DNA of 64,000 bases. Origin: Setomelanomma holmii. Taxonomy: Eukaryota; Ascomycota; Dothideomycetes; Pleosporales; Phaeosphaeriaceae. Below the pieces are notes generated by a model. The model did no database searches. It was not told where the DNA came from and saw nothing but the letters and a program-made list of their open reading frames with translations. The DNA is taken from contig ML978154.1 in assembly GCA_010015745.1 (NCBI GenBank), positions 830,668-894,667 of the forward strand. Direction: 5' to 3'. Position 1 is the stretch's first letter. The number at the start of each line of letters is the position of its first letter. Below, piece after piece: positions 52,518 through 62,646 of this stretch. The translations under genes were made by a program, and so were the position numbers.

Positions 52518-53178
52518 GGTGAGGATGCAAACTTCGGAAATTTCGTGATGTGAGCCATTACTCACTTGGTCAAGGGGCGCAGACTTTATGAGCTGGAGTG
52601 ACACGAGATGAAAACGTGTTCCTTGCGGGCTAAAGGCTCGATTGTTCTATCGGCGATGTTGGACTGCTTAAATGCCCATATGCTATCAGGCATTTGTTGC
52701 TGGGTTTCGGCATCGAAAGACGTCGCTTAGAGGCCAATCAACGTCATTGCTGTTGAACCGTGCTGTCGGGTACTGCCGACATCACGTGGACTGCTCCTCG
52801 CACCACGTGCTGTGATGCCAAGGTCGACCGTCGATCGTGACCATCGTTATAGGTTCCAGGACGTTCTGAGACTTTTTGGGTTTTTCTTTAAATTCTCACA
52901 GCTGCTGAATGTTTCCTTCCTTTCATTCTCGTATCGCATTGGCTGTTCCCATTCTTTACTTGATCGAGGTTGCGGCAATCGTGATTGCCCTACTTGAACA
53001 ACTCTTGTGATGTCAGGCACACGGACCCGTTGAAATTTGCATGCGCACGTTCATTGGCCGTCACTCCTACCTCACCGCTGAACCCGACGACCCGACATAC
53101 AGCTCTCATTCTTCAGGGTACATTCGCGGTCTTTGCTTGTGTCGGTGCCTGCATAACTTTCAGGGTCAACACTCAACG
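52518..53178. promoter_or_regulatory. Divergent promoter region with two CACGTG sites
   Basis: 660 bases between two membrane-protein genes. It holds paired CACGTG motifs (listed separately) and an open frame running into the transporter ATG. Both promoters must lie here. Confidence 0.5.
52783..52809. promoter_or_regulatory. Paired CACGTG (E-box) motifs
   Basis: CACGTG occurs at 52783-52788 and again at 52804-52809, 21 bases apart centre to centre, about two helical turns. CACGTG is the binding core of fungal bHLH factors such as Cbf1 and Pho4. The spacing would place two dimers on the same DNA face. They lie about 270-290 bases from the membrane-protein ATG and 370-400 from the transporter ATG. 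Confidence 0.4.
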
Positions 53179-54936
53179 ATGACGGACACTCCGCAAACCA
53201 CGGCCGGAGCCAATCCGAAGGAAGCCAGGGTTCTTGAGCAGCATCTGGACCCAGCCTATGCATTCTCGGCAAACTTTGAAGCACAAACGCCCAATACCGA
53301 CGAAGCACCTGGCAGCTCTTCCAATTCTTTGCGTCCAGTACCTGAATCATCATTACAGCTACAAGGCGGCGACATTCATCGCGACCTCTACAAGATCGCT
53401 GGACAAGAAAGACGAGCAAAGCTTCATCAACGAGCAGCAACATTTTCGCATCCACATGCATACGCAGCACCATCAGAGTCCGACTTCGATCACGATGAAT
53501 TGCCCATCCAGGATCAATTGGCGCCCGGAGGCATGAGACGTCAGTTCTTACAGCGGCAAAGTAAGCGTGTCAGCTATATCTCCGAACCTGTGACCAGGAA
53601 TTTCATCTCCTTCCTGGAACTATACGGAAACTTTGCCGGCGAAGATCTAGAGGAAGATGACGAAGATGCTACTGAAGAAGAGGAAGAAGAAGGCGAACGC
53701 CGGCCATTGCTCGGTAGGCGGCAGAGCTCGAAGAGGTTGAGGGAAAGGGGAGATGCATCTCAGGTCAAGACCTTTTTCACCCTACTCAAAGCTTTCATCG
53801 GAACCGGTATCATGTTTCTGCCAAAAGCTTTCAAGAATGGCGGCATGTTGTTTTCGTCCATCACCCTGATTGTCGTCAGTGCGGTTACCGCACTCTGCTT
53901 TGAGCTACTCCTTTCGTGCAGGAAGCAGTACGGAGGTGCTGGGTACGGAGATCTAGGCAGATCAATCTCTGGACCAAGACTTCGGGCCCTCATTCTAGTC
54001 TCAGTCACACTTTCACAAATCGGCTTTGTCTGCGCCGGTATCATCTTTACGGCTGACAATCTGGCTTCCTTCCTCGACGCTGTCACCAAGACGAAAGAGG
54101 CACCACTTTCCACGAATGCTCTCATTGGCATCCAGCTCCTGATGCTGATCCCGCTGTCATTCATCCGCAACATCTCGAAGCTTGGACCTGCCGCGCTTCT
54201 TGCCGACGTCTTCATTCTGATTGGACTAACCTACATCTACTGGTATGATCTATCCTGGATTAGTAGAAACGGCGGATTTAACCCCACGATCGAACTGTTC
54301 AATCCTCGAGACTTCACGCTTACTATCGGATCTGCAATCTTCACGTTCGAAGGTATTGGGCTTATCCTACCCATCCAATCGAGCATGGCGCAACCTGAGC
54401 ACTTCAGCAAGCTCCTATACATCGTCATGCTCATTATAACCGTCATCTTCACATCTGTCGGCTTCCTCTGCTACGGTACCTTTGGCGAGGATGTTTCTGT
54501 CGAGGTCATCACCAACTTTCCCCAGACTAGCAAGCTCGTCAATGCCGTGCAGTTTCTCTATGCTATGGCTGTCTTGGTTGGCACACCGGTGCAGCTATTC
54601 CCAGCTATGCGAAACATCGAGCTAAAGATCTTTGGTCGCATGTCAGGAAAGCAAAGCGCCCTGACCAAGTGGAAGAAGAATGGGTTTCGAACCATGCTCG
54701 TCCTCCTCACTGGGCTCATTGCCGCAGTTGGTGCAAGCGATCTCGATAAGTTCGTCGCCCTTATCGGCAGCTTCGCATGCGTACCTCTGGTGTACATTTA
54801 TCCTGCGTACTTGCATTATAAGGGCGTAGCGGATCGACCATGGGTAAAGGCTGGCGATGTTGCGATGATGGTGGTAGGACTTGTCGCAATGATATACACC
54901 ACGAGCATCACGATCGCCAGATGGGCCGAGACGTAG
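53179..54936 (+). CDS. Vacuolar amino-acid transporter, AVT3/AVT4 type
   Basis: Single exon, 585 residues. The N-terminal 195 residues are cytosolic, hydrophilic and contain a strong acidic run (about residues 160-175), as in yeast Avt3/Avt4. The transporter core of the AAAP/SLC36 family begins VKTFFTLLKAFIGTGIMFLP. About eleven membrane segments follow, with characteristic FTFEGIGLILPIQSSM, FLYAMAVLVGTPVQLFPA and ALIGSFACVPLVYIYPA. Avt3 and Avt4 export neutral and basic amino acids from the vacuole; that role is inferred by similarity. The frame is open upstream to an ATG at 53041, but the Met at 53179 starts the plausible cytosolic tail MTDTPQTTAG. The gene looks intact. Confidence 0.9.
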   Translation: MTDTPQTTAGANPKEARVLEQHLDPAYAFSANFEAQTPNTDEAPGSSSNSLRPVPESSLQLQGGDIHRDLYKIAGQERRAKLHQRAATFSHPHAYAAPSESDFDHDELPIQDQLAPGGMRRQFLQRQSKRVSYISEPVTRNFISFLELYGNFAGEDLEEDDEDATEEEEEEGERRPLLGRRQSSKRLRERGDASQVKTFFTLLKAFIGTGIMFLPKAFKNGGMLFSSITLIVVSAVTALCFELLLSCRKQYGGAGYGDLGRSISGPRLRALILVSVTLSQIGFVCAGIIFTADNLASFLDAVTKTKEAPLSTNALIGIQLLMLIPLSFIRNISKLGPAALLADVFILIGLTYIYWYDLSWISRNGGFNPTIELFNPRDFTLTIGSAIFTFEGIGLILPIQSSMAQPEHFSKLLYIVMLIITVIFTSVGFLCYGTFGEDVSVEVITNFPQTSKLVNAVQFLYAMAVLVGTPVQLFPAMRNIELKIFGRMSGKQSALTKWKKNGFRTMLVLLTGLIAAVGASDLDKFVALIGSFACVPLVYIYPAYLHYKGVADRPWVKAGDVAMMVVGLVAMIYTTSITIARWAET

Positions 54937-55091
54937 TCTAAGTCCTACTGACCTAGTGAGAAAGTCGTTTTCCGAAGATTGTCATACATGCATCATCATC
55001 ACAAGCATGGCGTTCCCGTCGAGGCTGTCTGAGTATACTGTCTCCAGTAGGCATTCCGCATATGTACCATAAGACAAAATATCCTTTTCAA

Positions 55092-57070
55092 TCATGCCTC
55101 TTCCTCATCTGACAATTTCTCTGGTAGCTTCTCCATAGACGCTTCCATCTTTTCTGTCATCAGCGCCCCACAGTCCGATAACAGAGCGCAGCAGACAATC
55201 GCGATTACAACGAACGGAACAATACTCGCCCAAGCCAAGCCGTACGCTTTCGCGTAGACTGCATGTTCAGCATCTGCAGCGCTTGAAATGATTGTAGCAT
55301 CGATGCCAGGAATAACTTTGGAAAGCACCAGCCGTCGACAATGCCTCGGTCGGCGGACCATTGCCTTCTTTTATGATACTGAGCAGCGGCACTACAGCAT
55401 CAATAGGTAGCCCTGCGGCCATGGCAGCCTCAGCAACTGCGTCATTATAGTGGCTGGAGATGTGGCCATTTGTGATGGAGTAAAGAACGGCAATACGAAA
55501 AGCACCACGGATCGCTCGCGTAGAGAATGCCATACCCGTGGCTGTCGACAAATATGCATGCGGTGCGGTGAATTGAGTCGCAACAAGGATCGAAGTCAGT
55601 GGTCCAGCCTGCGCGATACCCGACAATACATTGAGATCATACTGGACGTTGCCCCAACTAGGCTTCGTTCCGATGTATGTACAAGAAATAGCGAGGAAGA
55701 GTCCGAAGCTCAGAACCAGTGGCTTCTTGATATCCTTGAACCGTGTCCAGTACCAGATGACCACAAGGGAGGTGAACACCGTCGGAAAGAAGTAAGCCAA
55801 TTGTCGAATCGAGATCCTGAGGGAATCGCTGTCCCATGCTAGGTAGAATGTCATCTGCGTGGTGATCGTGTTGACTGCGCTGAAATAGATCCAGCCTTCG
55901 ACGAAGACCATGAAGACGGAGAGCGGGAACTTTCGACCGGATTGGAAGAAGACATGTGCGCAGATGCCGTTGGATCTGGATCCGTTCTATCACGCGTCAG
56001 TCATGTTCCCGGTGCTAAGGTACGATCTTTGCTTACCATAGAGTCCAAAGAAAAGTGTAAACACAATTCCAAGAGCAACGGGAACAGCAACATGGATATT
56101 TCTCCCTGCATACGACCCAGATGACCAAGCAAGACCCATGAGCACCAGCGTGGTGCCCGCAGCGTACAACAAGCACACAACATGATCACACGCCCAGAGG
56201 ATATTATTGAAGCCTTTGCGTGCAAGTTCAGGACGTTGCTTGGGCCAGTAGCACGCGAAGAGCCCAGCAGAGCAGAGCAAGTGAAAAGCACCTTAGGCCC
56301 AGAACACGTTTCGCCATCCGCCGGGCTCTCTGCAGAACACACCTCCGAGGAAGCCCCCGAGCCTGTAGCAAAATTAGCTATAAAGCTATGTTGAATAAGT
56401 CAGGAACACGAACAGTCCACCAAACGTGCCTCCCAAGAATTCGACACCATTGGCAACAGAGCGATATTTCAACGGCAGGACTTCAGCAGGAATACTCGTC
56501 GCCACACCCACCGTAGCCAGCGTGATACCAACGAGCACATTCCCGGCAATCAGCATGATCATGTCGACTGCTTTTGCGCCGATGAAGGATCCAGCTGCGG
56601 CGAAAAGAGGCGGGATGACGACGAGGAGTTTGCGATTGAGGACGTCGGATAGGCGTGCGAGGATGGGGGTGAGGACGGCTTGGACAAGCAGTGGGCTCTG
56701 TCATTGCTTGGGATTAGACAGGCACGTCAATTGAGTGCGGTGGAGGAGTGGACGTATTTGTATGACCCAGCCAGATATACCTGGCTCACCTAGGTCCTGT
56801 ACAATGAATGCGTTGGGAGATGGTGCCGCAACGGCGGTGAAGATTTGCGTGAACAGTCTGTGTAAGTATTAGGATGGGACTTCGGGGACATTAGATAATG
56901 GAGACGAACGTGACGAAGCCGGCAACGAAGACCACGAGCCATGTACGTCAACTAAGATCGATGTGTTGGACATCGAGGACGGCTTCAATCTCAATCGGGA
57001 CGATCTGTGTCGCATCGTTCACGTTCTCAATGCGTGTTGTACCTTCTCGATCAATGGATTTATTGGCCAT
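55092..57070 (-). pseudogene. MFS transporter pseudogene (TRI12-like)
   Basis: A 12-14 segment major facilitator related to fungal TRI12-type efflux pumps. ATG 57070 gives MANKSIDREG and about 40 codons, then TGA at 56948-56950 where Trp is expected (DLS*RTWLVVF). After an intron comes AVAAPSPNAFIVQDLGEP. The next intron has lost its donor: ATACGT stands after CAA at 56757, where GTACGT would be expected, with acceptor ACAG still present. The core continues IPAEVLPLKYRSVANG and EPGGWRNVFWA, then TAA at 56293-56295 for an expected Gln. After a further intron the C-terminal half reads cleanly (FVEGWIYFSAVNT, QFTAPHAYLSTATG) until a one-base shift near 55318-55328, and ends EEEA. Four independent lesions make a functional product very unlikely. 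Confidence 0.85.
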
Positions 57071-57570
57071 GGCGGGAGCGATGAATTAAAATACCAATAA
57101 CAGTGTTCACCTGGTGTGATGAAGTTGTTGGAGCTCATATGTGCATCTATGAGTCGTGAGACTGGCGTTCGGCACCAGAGATTCCGATTCCGGATATTTT
57201 CTCCACCCAAATACGATCTGCCGGGCTCCAGTGGCTTCAGCCTCCTCAATTGAGACATACATATAAACAGCCTAGTCCAAGTCAGTTGTGGGTTTTTGGC
57301 TTGGGGATTTGCGGGGACGTGGATCCATCAGTCGATCGTACTTCACCCGTGCATCTACACGGGCGAGTGGCTTGGTTGCGAGCGTTTTGCTTTCCAGCCC
57401 ACCTGAAGATCTAGAATCTATGGCTTGCGAATGCTCGAATATCGTATGAAGTCCGGAGCAGTGGCAGATTGAGGCTTGTGCTCATGCAACATATAAACTG
57501 CTTGTGACGGAGAAGCGGTCGGGATTTTCGAGAATTGGAGTATCTACAAGTATTGGAGTGTACATCGGCA
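57071..57570. other. Intergenic region
   Basis: Between the MFS and alpha/beta-hydrolase pseudogenes. No gene or repeat is recognised. Confidence 0.45.
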
Positions 57571-58509
57571 CTAAACATATTTTTTCAAGAAATGCAATTG
57601 GGCAGCAATATTGTCCTCAAAGGCAACCCCATGGTAAGGCTCGAAATGCCCGGCATTCTCAACAATATGCAGCCTCTTCGGTTCAAGTGCCTTCGCGTAC
57701 ATTCCCAAATGCGTCTTTGTCGGAACAGTGACATCTCTCGATCCAACGACCATGAGGAGTGGTATAGGTGCTAGCCAGTGGACCACTACAATCAGCTCGT
57801 GCAAGGCCAGAGCCAGTACGCTTTGGAGCGTGGCGATCTTCTCTCGCTTGCACCCTCGTCGATCCATCTCTGCGGCGAAAGAAATCGAGTCAGGATCTGG
57901 TAGAATGGCGTGCGACGTTCCACTCGTGGCTTCTTCTAAAGTCTCAGGGAAGATGCGTACATGGTTGAATTAGCCCCTTGTTGTATAGCACCGCGCTCAG
58001 CTAAGAATGTCTCGTGGATGGATTCGAAGGTGGAGCCTGCTTGCTCGCCCGATACAAAAGGTACTTGCGCAATGACTGCGCATATCCTCTTCTCAATCAC
58101 AGCTGCACATAGAGCATTGCCTCCAGCCATGCTAATTCCCCAGAAGACGATCTTGGTTCAAATTTCGTTGGGAAGCGTGGAGACGAAGTCGAATGCGTCT
58201 ACATAGTCTCGAAGTTGTAGTATCGGGTCGACGTGGTTTTGCGGAAGTCCTTCGCTACCGCCCCAGCAGTGGTTGTCGTAGACGAAACCCGTTTAGCCGG
58301 CTTCATTGAACCTTTGAGCGTAGTCAGGTACGAAGCGCTCTTTGAGCCCCGAGAACTAGTTACTGTCAGTACTGCCGTATCTGCGTACTGATACGACCTA
58401 CTCCCTGACTCATGGTGATACATGGCTGTTGGTTCCCGGCTCTGTAAAGATGAGCTGAGAGCTTCAGCCCATCGAAGGTGCGGAATTCGAGAGTCTCCGG
58501 GGACGACAT
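57571..58509 (-). pseudogene. Alpha/beta hydrolase pseudogene
   Basis: Serine-hydrolase fold resembling fungal X-Pro dipeptidyl-peptidase-like or DltE-type hydrolases. Exon 1 (58509-58402) reads MSSPETLEFRTFDGLKLSAH; a 46-nt intron (GTAGGT..ACTAG) follows. Exon 2 continues GLKERFVPDYAQRFNEAG, then TAA at 58293-58295 where an aromatic residue is usual, then GGSEGLPQNHVDP, then TGA at 58158-58160, then the nucleophile elbow GISMAGGNAL. A one-base shift between about 57961 and 57985 separates this from the C-terminal part, which keeps the acid (VVGSRDVTVP) and the catalytic His (VENAGHFEPY) and ends at TAG 57571. All three catalytic elements are still visible, so decay is recent. Confidence 0.8.
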
Positions 58510-58931
58510 GACGAGAAGTTTGAAATGAAAAATCAAAATTATGGTCTATATAGGTCACGATATACTTTCAGGTAACTTTTGTTGTGGCCTAAGTTGTTCG
58601 TCCGTCTCCGGGGAAGGGGTGAGACTCGTGCGAGGGAGATGACACCGAAGCATCTGCCGACGGGTTTGAGGAAGCGGTGACCGGGCCAGAATGCATCCGA
58701 ATGAAGTGTCCTCGGCGATATTTGACAAAGAACGGCTAAGTCGCTCGTACGTAGCGTATGTGTGCACATGTTTTGGGTCGGCAATTGCAAATCACGGAAA
58801 TCGGAATGCGTTCTGGTCAGCTGCTACAGTTCATCACCTACCCTGAGTGTCGAACTTCAAAGAGGCCAAACTTACACATGTACAACGCGAATTTCGGTCG
58901 TCCAAGACTTTGGTGTCGTTTTGCTGCAGCC
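58510..58931. promoter_or_regulatory. Divergent region between two pseudogenes
   Basis: About 420 bases between the hydrolase and dehydrogenase relicts, formerly their promoters. No intact gene is seen. Confidence 0.4.
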
Positions 58932-59977
58932 ATGGCTCCCATCATATCTTTAGATCGTCTTTCAGATTATGCGACTTCGAAAGCAACCATCGTAGTCGGA
59001 TCTACGTGTATTGGTTAGTTCGTGCTTGGTCGACTGAACCGATGGTACTCCCAAAGAGTTCTGAACAATGCAGCCTCAGACTCATTCTTGGGACTGGAGC
59101 AAATAAATTGTGCTTCTGACGGGTGGTAGCGGAGGCATTGGCGGAGCTATCGCGCACGAAATCGCCAAGAAGAAGGTGAAGGTCATCAATGTCGATGTCT
59201 TTGCTCCCAAGACAAGTCCACGTACGACTAGAACGGCGTAAGAAGCGCTATTATTGCTGATCTGTCTACAGACGAGAACAAATTCTTCTACGCCTTGGAC
59301 ATCACCTCTTCCTCTGAGATCGCCAAAGTAGCTGCGCAAATTTGTAAAGAGCACGGAGAACCCACAGTGTTAATCAACAATGCCGGAATCGGGATAGCAA
59401 AGCCGACACTTGAAGTGACCGAGGATAGACTGCGCAAGCTATTCGATGCCAATATCATCGCGCATTTCTTACTACTTCAGGAATTTCTTCCAGCAATGAT
59501 AAGATCGAACCATGGGCACGTTGTGACTATCGGAAGCTTAGCTTCGTTCTCAACGCAGGCCTCCAATGTCGACTATGCTGCAACAAAAGCCGGCGTTCTT
59601 ACATTGCATGAATGAATAGCGCAGGAGTTGAAGTTTCAGTACAAGGCCCCTAAGGTCCGAACAATGTACGTGTTACGGCTTGCCGACCTTGGCTGGTAGA
59701 ACCTTACTGACTGCAACTCGGCAGTGTTGTGCATCCAAGTTGGATTCGGACACGAATGGTCCAAGAATTGATTGACAGCGGAAAGATGAGCAGTGGATGA
59801 ACTGAACCGGAGGATGTTGCAAAAGTGATAGTCGAGCAGCTGTACTCGACTTATGGCAGCCAAGTGGTCATTCCGCGATCTCTCTGGTGGGTTTCTGCAA
59901 TCAGAGGCTTTCCTTCTTGGCTCCAGGAGAATATGAGAGAGTCCGTGTCCAAGCAACTATTAGAAGCGAACTCATGA
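58932..59977 (+). pseudogene. Short-chain dehydrogenase/reductase pseudogene
   Basis: NAD(P)-dependent SDR of the RDH10/DHRS-like group with an N-terminal hydrophobic segment. ATG 58932 (MAPIISLDRLSDYATSK) is followed by TAG at 59016-59018, then LNRWYSQRVLNNAA. A one-base shift lies near 59088-59092, and then TAA at 59104-59106 sits just before the cofactor motif IVLLTGGSGGIG. After an intron (donor GTACGA at about 59223) come LINNAGIG, the active-site Tyr and Lys in YAATKAG, then TGA at 59613-59615. After another intron (GTACGT..GGCAG) there is a further TGA at 59798-59800 before the natural end at 59977. Four stops and one shift, yet every SDR motif is retained. Confidence 0.85.
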
Positions 59978-60208
59978 GTCATGCGAAAGCCAATAGCGGG
60001 TAGCTTCCAGTTCTCGTGATATAGCGAGCTCCATACGAAGCTGGATATTGGGATTGAAAGAGTGGGCCGCTGCATCGATCGATTGTGAGCTAGAAGAATG
60101 TATCATATGGTTAGCACGTATAGACAGACATTGTGGTGCTCGGCTCCCTCTTCCGGCTTAGGCTCGGCATGTTCGCGCATTTCGTTCGTTTAACTTCCCT
60201 GTACCTAC

Positions 60209-60753
60209 ATGCATCATCCCAACATCCAGCATCGTTCTTCCATCCGTCCTTCCATCACTTTCTGGATCATCGAACCTGTACCATTTGAAAGAAAACATGA
60301 AGTTGTTGCCTTCATCAACGATGTCCGTGCTGGCATGTTTCCAAATCGCTCCATAGCCCCAGACGATACAAGCCTTTCGGACCGGGGCGCTACTTCCTCG
60401 AAGCACGCGACGGCACGCGCCTGATCGCAGCGATTGGCTATGTACCTTACAACCATCGTTTTCCCCAGTTCAAATACCATGATCTTCATACAGTTGAAGT
60501 GGTGCGACTTTATTTGCTGCCCGAGTATCGGCGTCGCGGCTTGGCAGCGGCTCTTTTCTCGACACTGTATCAGAGAGCTCATGCGACAGGCATCCAGCGA
60601 TTGTACTTGCACACCCATCCATGTTTACCAGGAGCTGTCAAGTCCTGGCGAAAACATGGCTTTGAGATTGTGCAGGTAGAAGACGATCCTACCTGGAGGA
60701 CAACTCATATGGAGCTGCCACTCAAAAGACTGAATGGAAATTTAGAGGTATGA
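60209..60753 (+). pseudogene. GNAT acetyltransferase, apparently frameshifted
   Basis: Small GCN5-related N-acetyltransferase. ATG 60209 leads to EVVAFINDVRAGMFP in one frame. From about 60355 the family sequence continues in a different frame: GPGRYFLEARDG, LIAAIGYVPYNH, then the acetyl-CoA loop LPEYRRRGLAAALF and HTHPCLPGAVKSWRKHGF, ending at TGA 60751-60753. The stretch between MFP and GPGRYF is shorter than in typical members, so a small deletion with loss of frame is likely at about 60345-60370. No GT..AG pair explains the change. If an in-frame start existed inside the second part, a truncated domain might still be made. Confidence 0.6.
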
Positions 60754-61211
60754 GAAACGAAGACGACTCCCTGGAACCCTTGCAAACTCGTCAAGTTGTT
60801 GAAGGTTGAAGCATGATAAGATGCGAGCAGGCCACAGGCAGTACCCAGGCGCCGATCTCGGGAAATGCCAGGCGGAGGAAGCAGCAGCCTCTATGCTGAT
60901 ATCAATGAAGAAAGGCCCTATGGGATATGTCGACAGAAACACACAGATTTGTCGATCGATGCGGAAGCTATCGCGTGTTCATTTGGGTAGTTGCGCCAAC
61001 ATACGCACCTCCTCGGTATCTGTGGAGGTTCTGCTCTTGCTATTAACCCGCGACGCTAGCCATGGCAACCTCGATTCTCATAGGTTGTCGTGCCACGGAA
61101 CCAGGGACAGTTACGTGGAAACGACACAACCCGTCCAGCGGAGTATACAATTCTACAATCGTTATTCTCAACTATTTCAGATCACATAGCCAACGCCAAA
61201 TCGCATCATTC
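60754..61211. other. Intergenic region upstream of RING gene
   Basis: Leader and promoter space for the RING-finger gene. An in-frame ATG at 61062 could extend that protein by 50 residues. Otherwise nothing is seen. Confidence 0.4.
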
Positions 61212-62434
61212 ATGGAGCCCTTCGATATCGCACCTCCCTGCTCTCCAAGAGACATGTCTTTCAGACAACGGACCCTACCCAGCCGAAGGGATGCATCCAA
61301 CAACACTGGAGAGGGAGTAACAAATTCTGACCCAGATCTGCACGCGGGGACACCTGTGCCACAATCAGTTACGAGGACGTCTCCTGGAGGCGACTTAGCC
61401 AATCCCTCGTCACAGAATCCCCACAATAGAACATTACGGGCAGTCTCGGGAGATGACTTTGGCACAGTCATAGAAGAAACTCCCTCACGTGTCAGTCAAC
61501 AGTCCGTAGTGCCTGACACGGACGACGCTATACCTCGCAGCTTTAACCGCGCTTATTCACGTGGCAGTCTACGTCTAAGCCGCCTAACACCCGCTGAGTC
61601 CTTCGCCGAGTTCGTAGCGAACCGCTGACTTCCGGAGAACATTCTGCTCAGCGACCAACTCGGTTCACATTCCTTTCCGACGAAAGTGATGATGACCTCC
61701 AGATGCAACGTCCTGGCTTGGCTTTGCCTTCTGCTTCCTCGTCCCACAGCGAGATTGCTCCTCAGCACTCGATTCGCGTGCGAACTCCGTGCGGAAGAAG
61801 TGGTCAAGGAGCAAATAGACCTGCTACAGTCCAAAGCGTTCGTGCGCCTCACGATCGTAGTTATCATCTCACAGATTTCGAACCTACGACATCTCCGTAT
61901 TCACACTCGTATCCAGTACATACAACTCGGGCACCAGATCGTAACGTCCAACTCTCACGGCAAATGGAGCCTACTACTCCCATCGCTCGGCCCATTACGT
62001 TGCTCTCCTTTGTCTCGCATCACCTTGTACCCCTCATGCCGGGACACCCGCTTTATCCTTCCACTGGCACAATATGCTCTATCTGCCAGAGCCCGTTCCA
62101 CACTGAGCACCCTCCAGTTCTCGTTGCCGGCATCGCTGGCTGTCGCAACCACATCTTCGGGTATTCGTGCTTGCGAAAATACATTGGCAGTAGAAAAAAC
62201 CCGAGGTGTCCGCTATGCCGTACGCTGTGGTTTGGTATGTCTGAAAGGCAGCTCAACGATCTACGTACAAAATGGGAAGGTATTGATAGGGCAGAGACAA
62301 ACCTGTTACGCGAGCTTGATGCTGAACATGGAAGAGACAATGATGATCCCACGGAAGCTGCTAAGTCTATTGGAGTTGAAATGCGGGAGCTGAGTAGAAG
62401 GCTGTTGGCTGGTCGGCGACCTCGGAGTCATTAG
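61212..62434 (+). CDS. RING-finger protein, probable E3 ubiquitin ligase
   Basis: Two exons, 61212-61613 and 61652-62434, give 394 residues from MEPFDIAPPCSP; starting at ATG 61062 would give 444. The intron is only 38 nt (GTAGCG donor, gctgac branch, GCTCAG acceptor) but joins AESFAEF to RPTRFTFLSDE in frame. The first 270 residues are Ser/Pro/Arg-rich and disordered. The RING-like domain reads CSICQSPF, then AGCRNHIFGYSCLRKYI, then CPLCRTLWF, with spacing of a variant RING in which the middle ligands are Cys and His. A charged helical tail follows. It probably recruits an E2 enzyme; target unknown. Similar proteins are common and expanded in Dothideomycetes (inference). Confidence 0.75.
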
Positions 62435-62646
62435 CGGCATGATGGGTGGGGTCGCAAAAGGTTGATGAGATGCTGAGGGTTTATCAGGGTGCTTTTAACA
62501 TTCGGTGTTTACTATAATTATTTTGAAACCCATAGAAGGTTGACCATCCAATTTGTATGAGAGCACTGTCAAACTTGCCCGTGGTCACCTAGCCTTGCAA
62601 CGCAAACCTGCCTTTGCTTTCCTTTCACCCAACCTTCTGTCTAAGC
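62435..62646. other. Convergent 3' ends
   Basis: Short spacer between the RING gene and the CCCH zinc-finger gene, which converge. No feature is seen. Confidence 0.4.
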
